A stretch of 64,000 nucleotides of DNA from Symsagittifera roscoffensis (taxonomy: Eukaryota > Xenacoelomorpha > Acoela > Convolutidae). Positions 22,410 through 34,337 of this stretch are shown piece after piece. Made by a program: the position numbers and the translations under genes. The notes beneath the pieces are model-generated. The model saw nothing but the letters and a program-made list of their open reading frames with translations. It was not told the DNA's origin and made no database searches. Each line of letters starts with the position of its first letter. Positions within the stretch are counted from its first letter, which is position 1. The stretch is taken from NCBI RefSeq assembly GCF_963678635.1, contig NC_087062.1, forward strand, positions 94,403,845-94,467,844, read 5' to 3'.

Positions 22410-24080
22410 TTTCAACTGATTGTTGGAAATCTACAACCGGCTCAGAATTTTTTGATTCTAGAAATGATTCTTAGCTGCTGACAAAGCTTACTGCAATAAC
22501 TACCAGTCTTCATCTGTTCATGGTAACAGTTGCATTTATTGTGTGCTCTGCAACCGATGTTCGACATTTCTAAGCTCATTCGGGTTCCTATTGATCTTCG
22601 AGAAACAATTGCTTTTGTTATCTGAAATCCAGAAAAAATATGTTGGCGAAAAACAATAGAATAAAGCGAAAAGATCTTCTCTCTTTGTGAACCAGGGGTG
22701 CAGCATTAAAAACATCAATACTTTTTGACATCGTTTGGAAAACCAATATAATCGGCGTTAATGGAACGAACAACTTCCCGTTGTGAAAACAATCTTTTTA
22801 TAGTGAACACTTATGCAATCACTTTTTTACTCCTAAGTTAATGTTATAGTTTGACTTTTAACTTGACCTTTACGTATAGTTTGACCATTTCATTTTGTGT
22901 TCCAGCGTATGGCGCCGACAGTTTTAGTTCAACCCGTGCAAAATTATAGATTTTTACTGAGTACTTCTGTGCACTCTGTGCTCTCGATCAAGAAATGCTT
23001 TTTTTTCCTTAGATTTATTTTCTCAATACCTAACTGATTTTACGTGGATCTAACAGTTGCAAAATAATTTTTCATCTTGTAAGGTCACCAACAATTTCAA
23101 CTTTTTTGCTTCTACTTTACAAAAATTACAATAATCTACAAATAACTGAAAAAATTTAGGAATAAATCTGAAACAGATGAAAATTACAATTTTGACGTTG
23201 AAGTTTGCAACTTTTGCGTTGCTGTTCCATAATTGCAATATATTTGTTTCATAACGATTATGCAGCAGTTGTTTTTTTGTTTTTTTTATACAGTAGCTAG
23301 TTAATTTTTCAGCAAGCTCGTTTTCCACCAAGTTTGCGTAGTGACAAAAATTGCAAAGTGTTCTAGCAAAAAAGTCTGACTGGTTGAAATTTCATAAATT
23401 TTCTTCGACTGCGTGAATGCTACCATGCTTTTTCAGGCAAAGTTTTTCAGTAATTTTTGTTTAGAATTCCACAAGTAATTATCTATCAGAATATTATAAA
23501 AAAAAGTGAGTCTTGAGTTGATTTTGAAGCTATCGCGATCTTTTTTTGAAGCCCTATATTGAAAATCTATGAAAAATTTTTTGACTGTTACTTAAAATTT
23601 TAGACAATAACTCTTAACAAATTTTCATTCCATTCATAGCCAATTGTTTTGTTATTCAGGGATAAGCCCACCCCTAAATTCACCTGCGCAAGGCACTGTA
23701 TACTTTCATTATGTCGCAGTTCTGTTTTTTTTTACTGGTAAGAGCCGCCTTGCTTTTTGGTTGCATCGTATAACACAGCGTGACACATTTCTATCCCCCT
23801 AAAAACTGACAAAAATCAGACGGGTTGAGTATTATCTGCAATCGACTTGATGTACCATCTTCTAGAAGCAAAAAAAATGGAAGACCCAATTTTTCAAAGG
23901 CAAAAAATTGAACTATTTTAAAACAATTTTGCAGCATTCGGTTTTTGTATCAAGATTGAGCCAATGGCTAAAATAATAGTCATTTTGCTCGTCTAAATGA
24001 ACGTATTTTTTGGGTAACGTGGCTCTGAATAGAACTGGGTTATAATACCATGTGTGTTTACTACTGCGGGTATCATTAAG

Positions 24081-24086
24081 TTTATT
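24081..24086 (-). terminator. Candidate poly(A) signal of intact lectin gene
   Basis: AATAAA on the - strand, about 215 bp beyond the stop codon, within spacer sequence that is conserved in the other units. It is a plausible cleavage signal; usage is inference. Confidence 0.35.
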
Positions 24087-24301
24087 ATGGTTGCGCCTCT
24101 GATTTTTTTTCACAGTGAAGCTCACTCAAAAAATTTTCGACGGAAATTTGATTTTTTTTTAAAACAAAACACCACCTAAACTTGTCACCTCAACTTTCAC
24201 CAAATTGTTTTTTTTTTGTTTTGGTTTTGGGATTCTCAGCCTGTTTTAGTTGCATTGAGTTGTCATGAGTCATTCCGTTGTCGTCGTAGTTTCCTGGTTG
24301 C

Positions 24302-25093
24302 TTATATTCTGGACTGAGTTTCTTCAACTTCGAGACACTTCTCGCAGATGCAGAAGTGCTTCTGATTCTGATCGCATGTGTAGTCGTCAACTCCTACTAG
24401 GTTACTGTTCGGCCGCTTTCTCGCCACACACTGTTCGTCCCTTTCGTCTTTCTTCTCTCCTGGCTGTGTCTGCCGAGGTCCTGCCTTCCTGAATATCTCT
24501 TGGATCCTAACTCGAGGACATTGCGAGTAGATGTCGTAGAACTCCTTGGCGTCTTTTCGGATAGCTTTGTTCTCGTTAGTCAAGACTCCACCAATGAGAG
24601 GTGCCGCTTTTCGTCGCCATCCTCCCCAATACCCTGCAATGGGCTCTTTACCTGGACCATCGGGGAGGTCCAGCCACAATCCCAGAGCTTTGACTTGGGC
24701 ATTGGAGTTTGGTCGTGCTATGAAAGCGTTTTGGTCGAGACAGTACAAAAGACACTCTCCGAACCAAACAGGCCCTTCTTCGATTGGTTTGACTTTGTAG
24801 CAGTATCCTTCATTGGCGCCGACCACGCTGGTGAAATTATCTGGACAGAATGTGTCCTCTTCGAGGGGACAGTTTGCCTCGTCAACGTTTGAGTCTTGGC
24901 AATCAATCTCCCCGTCACACAAATTCGATTTGGGAAGACAAGGGTTATCGGCTTCACCGGGACAAGACAGCAAATTATCTGCGCACAGCGGGACTGCAGA
25001 CGTAGTCGTTGGAGGGGGTCCTCCTCCAATCGCGATTTTTACCAAGAAAGCGAAGATGAGACCCACCAGGGGAACTAATTTGAAGTTTTCCAT
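24302..25093 (-). CDS. Secreted LDLa + C-type-lectin-like protein, intact copy 4
   Basis: A 263-codon single-exon ORF from ATG 25091-25093; a TTG two codons upstream is not a likely start. Residues 1-23 are a signal peptide (VPLVGLIFAFLVKIAIG), so the product is secreted. Residues 24-36 form a Pro/Thr linker. Residues 37-75 are an LDL-receptor class A repeat with six Cys (37, 44, 52, 59, 65, 75) and the calcium-binding CDGEIDCQDSNVDE signature. Residues 83-253 resemble a C-type lectin-like domain: CPDNF, CYKV, two Trp-rich blocks, and the closing CxxxxxxxCxCxxC with FCICEKC. No EPN or QPD sugar-binding triplet is visible, so carbohydrate binding is not predicted; a ligand-binding or immune-type role is inference. 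TTTATT at 24081-24086 gives AATAAA on the coding strand about 215 bp past the stop. Copies 1-3 are damaged, so this is the only functional candidate in the array. Confidence 0.85.
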   Translation of the reverse strand: MENFKLVPLVGLIFAFLVKIAIGGGPPPTTTSAVPLCADNLLSCPGEADNPCLPKSNLCDGEIDCQDSNVDEANCPLEEDTFCPDNFTSVVGANEGYCYKVKPIEEGPVWFGECLLYCLDQNAFIARPNSNAQVKALGLWLDLPDGPGKEPIAGYWGGWRRKAAPLIGGVLTNENKAIRKDAKEFYDIYSQCPRVRIQEIFRKAGPRQTQPGEKKDERDEQCVARKRPNSNLVGVDDYTCDQNQKHFCICEKCLEVEETQSRI

Positions 25094-25293
25094 TTTCAAC
25101 TGATTGCTGAAAAATCTACCAACCGACTCAGAGTTAATTGACTCTAGAAATGATTCTAATCTGCTGACAAAGCATACTCCAATAACTACCAGTCTTCATC
25201 TGTTCATGGTAACAGTTGCATGCATTGTGTTCCCTGCAACCGATGTTCGGCATTTCTAAGCTCATTCAGATTCATGTTGATTTTTGAGAAACA

Positions 25294-27427
25294 ATTGCTT
25301 TTGTTGTTATCGCCAAAAAAAATAGTTTGGAAAAAATCAATAGATCAATATAACATGTGCTTCTCTCATGGTGAAGCAGTGATGCAGCATTCGGAAAATC
25401 AACTTGTTTGGGCCTAAAAAAAGTTCGGCGCATTTTTCGAACCTTTTTTTGAGAATCCGCCCCTTCTTCTTTATCGAGAAAATTCTAGATCCGCACTGTT
25501 GTGAATTATTTTATGTTTTTATTTAGCCAGCTAGTGTCCAGTTTTGATTGCAGTTGGTCAAAGTTTTCGTTTTGTTTACCTTGACTGGAGTTTGGAGCGG
25601 GTTTTAAAAACTGTCAATTTTTTTCTAGATCAACGAAACTGATATTTCGCCCTTTCTCGCAATGCAACTATTTGGCTGAAACTTTACGCGCTGCAGGCAT
25701 AATTTAAAAACAGCCCAAAAAATGCTGTTTTTGGGCACATTTTTGAAGGTTTTGACTAAAAATGCATTTTTAGCGCGCCCTCTCCTCTCAAATATGTATT
25801 ATCTCTCTAAACCACAGAATAAAGTTCACAGGCTTAACTGTGAGATCTCGTAAAACCCAGTTTTTTTTCTTAAACAATCTTGGCATAGCCAATTATAAAG
25901 ATAGGCTTTCAACAGCCTGTTGTTTTGTTTAAACCTATGATATCAAATTTGGCGAGAAAAAAAAAACAAAAAATGGTCAACAAATCAAAAGTTTGACATT
26001 TCCGAAAATCATACTTTTTTGTGTGAAAAAATAGGGCGTATCCGTTTATGCGGAAGCAGTTTACTCAATCTGTAAACTCGTTTGGAAATTATTTTTAAAA
26101 AAGTTAAATGAAACAGTCAAAAATCAAAGTTTTGACTTTTTCCAAGGCAGTTTTTTTTGGTGTCAGGAAAAATTGGGAGTAGTCGCATAAACATTTGAGC
26201 TTCTCACAACCCGTTCTTTGAATTGAAACATTTCAGATGTGGCAAGGTAGTTTCGAGAATATTCAAAATTTGTCAACGGTAAAAAAAACGAACTATTTGA
26301 TTATTTTGAGCGCAATAGATATGTGTGTAAAATTTTTTTAGTGGCCGCTAATGCAGAACAGCTTCCCACTACCTTTTGTCTCCATTTCAACAACGAAATC
26401 TGATTTGAAGCATTAGTTTTCGAGAAAAATTTAAAAGATTCGAAAAACGGTAAAAAATCAAAAATTAACTAGTCCGAGGGCCTGAATTTTATGTGTGAAA
26501 AAAAAATTGGGAGTAGCCGCTCTTGCAGGGAGTTTTGAGCTGGGTTTTGAAGGCTCAAAGTTGAGTGGGGTAGTTTTCGAAGGCTGTGAACATATGTGTC
26601 AAGAAAAAAGAGACTCTAGGGGAGTATACAGGCACACAGAGGAATAGACCGTCTTTCTTTTTCAATTGATACCCCTTTTTTGAAAATCAGTAGAAATTTC
26701 TGAGAAAAATTAAGTCTTTTCCAATAAATTTGAAAATAGTTCTCCATCATGAAAAAATAGAAATTTCAGCAGACCGATTGGTAAACATACAATCAACTTG
26801 AAAGTAGGGAGAAGAGAGTTAAAATTATGTTTCCCTTGAAACGACCCAAAGTTAGGCGATTAAACCAATAAAAAGCAAAAACAATTTGGGCCGTAGATTT
26901 TGTTTAGCTAAACAATAAAAAACGAAGAAGGAAACACCTCATGGTAAGTAAAATTGCCAATTGTAGAAGTAAATCAAATTTTAAGGCAATATTAAAGTAA
27001 ATTGCGAAATGGGCAAAGCAAAAAAAAAACGATTCTAAGATATGACAACTAAGCAGACCACAGATAAGCAGACAAATAATTTACCGACAACTTTATTTGA
27101 GACGAGGTCCTGGTCAGATTCATACCCAGGACCTTTGCCGTCCGGGAACGCATAGAAGTTTGAAATCAGCATAAACCAAAATACAAGTGATTCAAGTGAT
27201 TTCCGTTAAACAAGTTGTTGACCCGAAAAAAAACCTACTTTCGTTTTGATAACGCTTACAAATTGCAAGCGTATTGTATTCAAATTACACTCTCAATTCT
27301 GTAATTAAAACCTCAAACTCATACTTTATCAACAAACGTGATTATTTATGCCTTATTTAAGCCATGAAAACTTCTTTTTAATTAATTTTTGGAATTTTTA
27401 TGCAGCGATTTTAACGGGTGATCCTTA
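25294..27427. other. No gene; diverged short repeats
   Basis: From about 26.0 to 26.6 kb the phrase TGTGTGAAAAA...GGGAGTAG(C/T)CGC recurs four times at 135-175-bp spacing, with much divergence, suggesting an old tandem repeat. A reverse-oriented GATCCGC fragment near 25.49 kb resembles the end of the hAT-like MITE at 38 kb. No ORF of interest. Confidence 0.4.
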
Positions 27428-28070
27428 TTGTTCCGATCATTGAAAAAGGGGAACAATTATGTATTCAGGTATGTTTTGGTTTTTTTGATTTTTTTTTGTT
27501 TTTTAACACAAAATCAAGTTCAAGTACCACAAATCGTCATTAGAATGATTCGAGTGACTTATGATATTAAAGTTTTTTCAACGTCAAAATTCCAACGATA
27601 TTGAAAAAAAAACTGAAAAAAAACATCTTCTCTGTTTCAAAAAGAACCCATTTGAAAGTTTTGATTTTTTGGAGTAAAGCGGGCTTAAATATATATTTAT
27701 GCTTAGCTAAGGACATTTACAAAAACTTTTTGACTAAATTTAATTTTATCGAAGGAAAATTAGTTTTTGGAGTTTTTAATTAGACATTTTTTGGCAATTG
27801 AAAACTTCAAAAATTAAAATATTTCAGCGAGAAAAAATTTCAGCGAGAATTTTTTATCTTTTGATTGTTTTTGCGTTTCTAGTCATGGTTCTCCAAAAAC
27901 ATTTTTCAATTTATCTATTTTACTATGACCTTCGAATATACCTTTGTTCTATCTTTTTGTTCAGATCTTTTTATCACACGATGCAGAAAAAAACGAGACT
28001 AATTTGAAATTTTTTTTCTAAGGCTGGTCCGAACAATCTCTGCTACTTGCACAGCAACAGTCTGTCCTTG
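27428..28070 (+). repeat. Helentron-like repeat, family B, long copy
   Basis: It starts TTGTTCCGATCATTG and ends with a GGTCCGAACAAT match to the inverted head, followed by a CTCTGCTACTTGCACAGC hairpin and CAGTCTGTCC. The layout is the same as the ~520-bp family but the interior is different. Confidence 0.5.
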
Positions 28071-28412
28071 TTTTCTTTGTTTTTCTGTTTTCAAAGCAAA
28101 ACCTTGTACCACAAATAAAAATCGGAATAGATCGATGGAGATTTTATATGAAAGCACTTTCACCAGCGCCAGTGTCAAAAAAACCGGTTTGAAATTCGAG
28201 TTTTGGTCTAATTTTGAGCGAGTAAAGCAATCGAGTAACGTTAGTTGAAGAAAGCTAGTCATTTAGACAGGGAAATTTTGACTGTACCATAAGAAAAAAA
28301 ACTAATTTTAAGAGCTTCGTTTAGCGCTTTCTTGTCAAAAAGTTTTGTAAACAATATATATAAACAAGAAAAAATAGTTAGATAAAAAACTGTTAATCCA
28401 ATGAAATTTTTT

Positions 28413-28847
28413 TCAAATGATTATGGGAGGAAGAATCTGGCTGAATCTCTGGTGTTGCAAATCCGTCATCTTGATTTTCAGTTGCTGTTTTTTACCTTCG
28501 GTACATTTAATTTTCAGGTTAAATATCCTTTGAAAACGAGAGAGGAAACATTTCCGCTTTTGCATCTTCTGCTCAAAAGTAGTTGTCGTTCTGCAGACTG
28601 AGTCATAATCTGTCAGGTGCTCTATAACTGCATAATCGCCATCATCCATCCATTGCAGTCCCAAATGACGAATTAACTGATTTTGTTGCTCTTTTTTCTT
28701 TTCCAAGCAACTTTTTGTAGTAGAACAAAGTGCTCCGCCTTCATAACAATCGTCCAACTGCGTATCAAGGACTATGGTCCTCTTAGAGTTTTGAGAACTT
28801 TTTCTGGGCACACAATCTGATGATTTGAGTTTGTTTGACTTGACCAT
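28413..28847 (-). CDS. Hypothetical ORF, 144 codons
   Basis: It starts with a true ATG (28845-28847). The product is Lys-, Gln- and Cys-rich, with no signal peptide, membrane segment or recognised domain. Residues up to about 105 have a more protein-like composition than the Lys/Leu-rich end, so it could be an exon with intron read-through, or chance. No repeat family match was noticed. Confidence 0.2.
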   Translation of the reverse strand: MVKSNKLKSSDCVPRKSSQNSKRTIVLDTQLDDCYEGGALCSTTKSCLEKKKEQQNQLIRHLGLQWMDDGDYAVIEHLTDYDSVCRTTTTFEQKMQKRKCFLSRFQRIFNLKIKCTEGKKQQLKIKMTDLQHQRFSQILPPIII

Positions 28848-29835
28848 AATTTGATTCTATGAGCAGTTCCAAAAAGTTCGGATTGACAGTATTAAAAGCA
28901 GTAGTCATCAAAGTTTGAGCAAATTTTGCTAACTTTAGAAGTATTTTATTTGTCGAAAAATCAGCTTTTTCATCTCTTTAAAAACTGACGAGAAACAACA
29001 TTTTACTCTTTTTCTTTAAATATGAATATCCGAACTTTTTGCCAGGTATTGCGTGTGAAAACAAGGAGCTTAGTTTAAAAATTGTTTGTATCTGAAGTAT
29101 CTGAAACACAATGCTGTGTTGAAAACTTTTAGCGGATATCTTCAATAGGAAACACAATTAGTCACAATCTAAAATGACAAATTCTTCAATAGTTCATAAT
29201 AAAAGCAATACAATGTCTTTTGCAAAGGCTACTTAAATGCCCAAAAATGTCTATTTTTGTCCTAAAAAGGATCAAAATTGAGTCTTAAGGGAATTTTCAT
29301 GAATACAGAATGACCTTTTCCAAAGTCAACCTTGTAGTAATTTTTGAACTTTTTGAAAATCAGAGCTTACGAATCGCGAAAACTTAATACTATTTAGAAA
29401 ATCAACATATGAGAGAACTTAAGTATAGAGACCTACTTATGGATGAAGTGCTTCAACATTTTCGCACTGAGCACAAGTGCTTCAAATGAAAAAAAAATTT
29501 GTTCAGCTGAGACACAAGCTGAATGTAATCCATTGTTCTGTCCAAGAGCTTCCAGAAGCTTTCAGGAGCTTGCAAGAAAGCACATCGCTGAAAGAACAAC
29601 ATTTTGTTTGCTACCTTTATCAAATCCCTCATGCAGTATCTCTTTATTCTTTATTTTCAACAAAAGTTCTACCCTTTTTCAATAATTCATAAGCTATGTT
29701 TAGCTTTTATGCTGGAAACAAATATTTTTGTTGGCTCAAAGAAACTATAATTATCACTAGCAACGTCAACTATTTTATGCCTGAGAATGTCGTGGTCAAA
29801 GTATACTGTTACCACCCGGGTTGACGTCCATAGAA
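28848..29835. other. No gene seen
   Basis: AT-rich sequence with only short ORFs; I see nothing to annotate. Confidence 0.4.
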
Positions 29836-30024
29836 AAAAAATGCTTATCATACAATTCCATTAAAAAAATGCTATCATACATTTTTTTTGTAAGTTTAAA
29901 TGAGGTTGATTCGTTTTGTGATTAATTTAGATCAAGTTGGCCCATTTTTTTTTCATTTTTTTTGACAAAAAACGTTTATCATACGATTTCCATTCTATGA
30001 AAATGGTATGATAAGCATTTTTTC
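29836..30024. repeat. Small inverted-repeat element with TATCATAC ends
   Basis: The left end AAAAAATGCTTATCATAC is inverted at the right as GTATGATAAGCATTTTTT. Internal CCATT/AATGG arms flank the right copy. The same TATCATAC motif recurs at about 30.56 and 30.59 kb near TGCCATTTAATGG, so a second, eroded copy may lie there. It looks like a short MITE; no target duplication was identified. Confidence 0.4.
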
Positions 30025-30861
30025 GATAAACAAAACTTTAGCCGCGACACACAAAATAATTTTGAAAACTTGTCCCAAATTTTTTTTGTTTTTTTTTTCA
30101 ACCGCAAATTGAGTTTTCTACGCAAACAAACATGTTCCAAAATCTTTTTTTTTGTGTGCATAACGTAGTCCTGGATACGATAATATTGGCTTTTTTCGTT
30201 TCACTTTAAAAATTTTTTTTCAAAAACGCTGAAAATTCCTATTTCTTTTGTATGGCGTGTTTATGTATGCCCTGATCAATGTCTGATAATTTGAAAATTC
30301 AAAAATTTAAAATAATTATCAGTGAAAAATTTTGCCAAAAATTAAAAGTTTGTAACTTTTGTTATTTCATTTGTGAAGGACAACTCGAAGACAATTCAGG
30401 TCGTTTATTATGCATTGTGAAAGCAAGACCGTCCAACCTTTGGTGCTTTGAGTAATCAAGGTCTTTTGTCACTTGGGTTCGGTTGAAAACATAAACCAAA
30501 TTGTTTCAGAAAATAAAATTAGAAACAAAAAACAACTTTTTGGCTTAAGGCAAAAACACCTATCATACAATGCCATTTAATGGAAAAAATGGCTATCATA
30601 CAAATCCATACAATTTTTCCAATCGGGGTGGTCTTGTTTTATTCAGACCAATTCTCAAAAATATTTGCCTCGGGGGACCATCCATGGATCTTCCGAGCAT
30701 TGATTATGCGTGACATATTATCGTGCACCACAAAATTGTTCCAAATTCAATCAAAGCAGGCTAATTGGTCTTAATAATTCCATTCTCGATTCTTAACATT
30801 CAGCTTGAAATTCATATTTTGTGAAAATTTCCGTAAGCAATAACTATTTTAGTCCAGTTTA

Positions 30862-31060
30862 TGAACAGTCAGAGCATTCAAGGCTTTGCCCTGATACGAG
30901 CAGTCTTGTTGTTTCGACTTTCGAAAAAAGTGAAGAATTGATACGCCCGGGGTGAGTTTTTTTATTCGGGTCAATTTCAGAAAAGATGACTGCGTATCCG
31001 AAAATCGTGTGATTGCCAAGCGATTAAGCTTGCACTTGACTAAAGTGCGGCTTTGCCGCT
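30862..31060 (+). repeat. Helentron-like repeat tail followed by a short related copy
   Basis: A tail (GCATTCAAGGCTTTGCCCTG, then ATACGAGCAGTCTTG) ends at about 30910. It is followed at once by a head-like TTTCGACTTTCG and CCCGGGGTGAG segment. This second piece ends near 31.05 kb with its own hairpin, GCGGCTTTGCCGC. Confidence 0.5.
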
Positions 31061-33406
31061 GGAATAGTACTTCGGTAGTCTGACTATTAAGAATACTTCG
31101 ATAGTTTGACTATTTTTCACTATTAAAATTTAATCTTTTAGTCTAACTTCGAGCAAATTTTATTAGTTCAAGTTGGACTAAAACGCAAAAGTATCAAACC
31201 GGGGTTTCTAGACTCAGCTGAAAGAATTTAGTATGATATATCACTCAACCCATTCCTATGATTTTTTCTGGAACCTGATGTCGCGTGGAAAACAAAAAAA
31301 GAGAAAATACTAAAACATACCCGATTAACAGTTCTTCCCCATTTCCATTAGTCTGGACAAAGAAAACTAGTACCTCGCGATCATCATCAGCCAAACTTTT
31401 TAACTCTTATTAGAGCGTATGGAAGCTATTTGAGATGGGCACGAATTCGTACAATGGGCACCACTACCGGGCCTATGGGAGAGAGAACTGGCATCTGTAA
31501 ATTTATAAAATCTGGTTTTTAATGACATGCTTTCTGCATAAATCATTCGGTAAAAAGAATTTTGTCATTACTGGAAATGCCAGTTGACTTGAGGTCACTG
31601 TATTTTGGTTTTGTATCATTAGATTTGGTCTAAGTACCATTCAATTTGCAGATCGTAAAGATGATTTTAAAATTTTTGATGGAAATATATAGTTTTTTGC
31701 GACTAAATTGCACATTTGGATGGAAATTTTTTTGGATCTTTTTAGACATGTTTTGTTAACCAAAATGCTATAAGGAATTAACATGTTCTGCAACTGTCTT
31801 AAGAGTTTTTTTTTCAAAAAACTCGTGATAGGGTTCTGTTTTTTACCTGTTCATTGGAAATATCCATTTCCAGCAAGTTCTCAAAGTGAATGTGGAATGT
31901 GGAATGTGGATATAAGCATTATCGCGGGGAGTTTTTTCAAAAAAACACGAACCACCTTAAATAAAAAATGTTCAGCTGGAACGAAGTTGTTTGGCCAGGC
32001 GATTGTTGAGAAATTGTCACAAATTCGTTTGTTCTGTGGTTAAAATTGCCTCCTGATTAAAAGATCGAAAATATATGTTACTAGAGAATTCAAAATCTCG
32101 TGACGGCTACTGGGGCATGGTGTGAAAATTCAATACGTGCCAGGCGCACTCAATACAAGAAACAATTTTAAAAAATTTCTATTCGTAAACAATTAAATTA
32201 TGTTTTAAAATGTTTTTAGCAAGAAGCATTCGACATATAGGAATTTCTTGCAACCCAATTGATTTAAAGTCACGCTTTTTTGGTTGTTTTATCATTAAAA
32301 TAAGTTCAAGCAACGCCCAAGAGCAAGCCGTAGAGAGATTTTTAAGAGTTTGATGCGACTTTAAAATTTTTTGGTTAAGTTGTTCTTCGTTTAGATAGTT
32401 TTTTGATTTCTACAAAAGATGAAAACTTTTGATTGATTTCTACAATTTTAAGATGAAGCAATTTTTTCTTACTTTTTAATGAAGCTATAAAACCTTATCT
32501 TTTGTTCCAGCAACTTCACGTAATTAGTTTGAGGAACTATATCAATAGTGTTTTTTCCAATAAACTTGATACTGCAATTACATAATAAATGTCAGATGGC
32601 GCCGAGTCTTATATCACCTTTTAAGTTGTCATTCTGATTTCAAAAGGAAAATAGAAAGAGAGTTGTTTCAGGGGCCAGAAAAACTCGTCTGTGTATTTCC
32701 ATTTTTCAAACTAAATTACCGCAACGAAAAATGAGATATTAGATTTGACAATAATGTTTTAGTAGCAGGGCTAGATCTAGGACTTTCTCGAGGGCAGGTG
32801 CGGCAAATCACTTTTTTCAGTCATTTCAAATTTTCGATTATTCCTACCGTCGCAAGATATAGGATTTTTAGAATTAAGAAACACCTAAAACTCAGCGGTC
32901 TCCTCGCCGATTTCGATCAGACTTTCTGAAAAATTTTTTATTTCTTCAGGAAGTTTTTATTCCAAGTTTTTGTCTCCTAGCTTTCAAAAAGTTTTAAAAG
33001 AAAAGTGAACAAAACTAAATTTCAGGCCTAGGGTTTCCGTGCAAATGTGAAGGACAAACAACAACAAGAGTTACAAAATATTGCTCTATGTTTTGAGGAC
33101 TGTTCGATTCATCAAATTTATCACGTACAGAATAACACAAAAGATATGCGCTTGTTTTTAATCTCCGTTAGAGCTCAAATTTTTCAACTGTCTTCAAAAA
33201 ACATTGAAGTATTCACAATTGGAGCAGTTATTTTCTCTAGCCTCGAATCAAAGGTTTCAGCTGGAATAGTCGAATTGATAATACAGAACAAATATCAGAG
33301 CGTTAGGACGAAAACTCGGGTGGTCTCTACATTTTGGCTTCAAATGCAGGTAAATTTGCTCCCATTATGGACTATTTGCCCATTATGTCCTTATGTTCTA
33401 TTTTGC
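31061..33406. other. No gene; possible receptor 3' UTR at the right end
   Basis: Two diverged related blocks lie near 31.57-31.76 and 32.24-32.42 kb. A CTAGATCTAGGACTTTCTCGAG fragment at 32.77 kb resembles the hAT-like MITE end. The receptor's 3' UTR should run leftward from 33406. An AATAAA on the - strand at 32937-32942 is a possible poly(A) signal, about 465 bp past the stop. Confidence 0.35.
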
Positions 33407-34135
33407 CTATTCTGCACTATTTTGCACAGTACTGCCTCCTTTTGTGGCCGTTTTGTCTTGTAAATTGGTAACGCCAAGATAGACCATCCAATAAACCAGA
33501 CATATCATGATATAAGTTAACGGAAACATAATTCGAGAGTACAGGTCGATTCGACTGACGTCAATACTTCTCGTTTTTGGTACGTGTTTTCCTCGGCGAC
33601 GTCTCGGATTTTTCTGCCTCGGAACTTGTTGAAAGTAACTTCGCGAGTTCTCGTGAATGACGCTCGGATTTTGTTTATAAATAGCTTCAAACATCGGTTT
33701 TGAGTCCATCACCGGTGATTGAGGCGCTATGCCCGGTGACCGGAACTCGCTGCTCGGCGTGTTTGTGAAGGAGTGTTGTCTTGATAGGGGAATGCCAGCC
33801 GAATGTTGCGAGAACTGGTGATGACTGCCGACAACGTTAGCGTCGTTCGGATCTAAATTATGACCAATCGAGTTCGAGCTCACTTGTCGCTTATGTCGTT
33901 GTATCAGTTCCGGTGACTCAGGAGAACCGGTATCAAAATGGGCTTCGTGGGTTTCGGCTACTTGGTTGTAGTTTTGGGAGGCGTTCAGTGATCGGCTGCT
34001 GTGACTGTTGCACAGAAGAGGTTGTGTTTGACTAGCTGAGAAACTGTTCTTAGGTGAGTTGCGAATATTCTTTTCGATGACGCAGAGTCCATTCGACTGG
34101 AATCGCGATGGTTCGTTCCGCCACGGAACTCCGAG
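33407..34135 (-). CDS. Cys-loop receptor, last exon: intracellular loop and TM4
   Basis: The exon begins after the acceptor GTTTTCTTTCAG, in phase 0, with LGVPWRNEP, and ends at a stop at 33407. About 195 residues of Ser-, Asn-, Pro- and Gln-rich intracellular loop follow TM3. Then comes a basic stretch (RRRRGKHVPKTRS) and 'IDVSRIDLYSRIMFPLTYI', the canonical pre-TM4 helix and TM4 of this superfamily. A short extracellular tail follows. The long, low-complexity loop is the most variable part of such receptors and often carries trafficking and phosphorylation sites; none is claimed. Confidence 0.9.
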   Translation of the reverse strand, partial: LGVPWRNEPSRFQSNGLCVIEKNIRNSPKNSFSASQTQPLLCNSHSSRSLNASQNYNQVAETHEAHFDTGSPESPELIQRHKRQVSSNSIGHNLDPNDANVVGSHHQFSQHSAGIPLSRQHSFTNTPSSEFRSPGIAPQSPVMDSKPMFEAIYKQNPSVIHENSRSYFQQVPRQKNPRRRRGKHVPKTRSIDVSRIDLYSRIMFPLTYIMICLVYWMVYLGVTNLQDKTATKGGSTVQNSAE

Positions 34136-34337
34136 CTGAAAGAAAACACCATTTCTCAAAAAAGGGCAAAAAATAAAAGAAACAGTAGTTTTTCAGTTTT
34201 CAAGAACGATCCAATTATTATGAAAGTATGGTTTTCGACTAAGAAAATTTCTCGAAAAGTGTTTCTCGAAAAACTTTTGTTTAATTTCAAAAAATTATGC
34301 TTTATTTCAAAACAAAATCCAAATCAGAAAAGTTTAC

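Larger units (their letters stand above)
15290..25290. repeat. Tandem array of four ~2.7-kb units carrying lectin genes
   Basis: The landmark GTTCCAGCGTA followed by CCGTGCAAAATTAT recurs at about 15.3, 16.9, 20.2 and 22.9 kb and marks unit starts. Each unit holds, in + order: a short AT-rich segment, a ~0.8-kb spacer with conserved sequence, a lectin gene on the - strand, and its ~0.45-kb upstream region. Unit 1 lacks the ~0.8-kb spacer and the lectin 3' end. Unit 2 has a ~715-bp part of the spacer in two tandem copies. Unit 4 loses homology at about 25.29 kb. Confidence 0.8.

Noticed and set aside
17754-24125. A recurring ~70-codon - strand ORF (LFRATLPKKYVHLDEQNDYYF) just past the lectin genes
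   Set aside because: It starts only with GTG, is interrupted by a stop in unit 3, overlaps the lectin poly(A) signal, and is conserved no more than the surrounding duplicated spacer.
21788-24892. Long + strand ORFs across lectin copies
   Set aside because: They are antisense shadows of the lectin genes. The LDLa and lectin-like cysteine patterns are on the - strand.
33047-33463. 138-codon + strand ORF overlapping the receptor's last exon
   Set aside because: GTG start, antisense to coding sequence at its end, no recognised domain.
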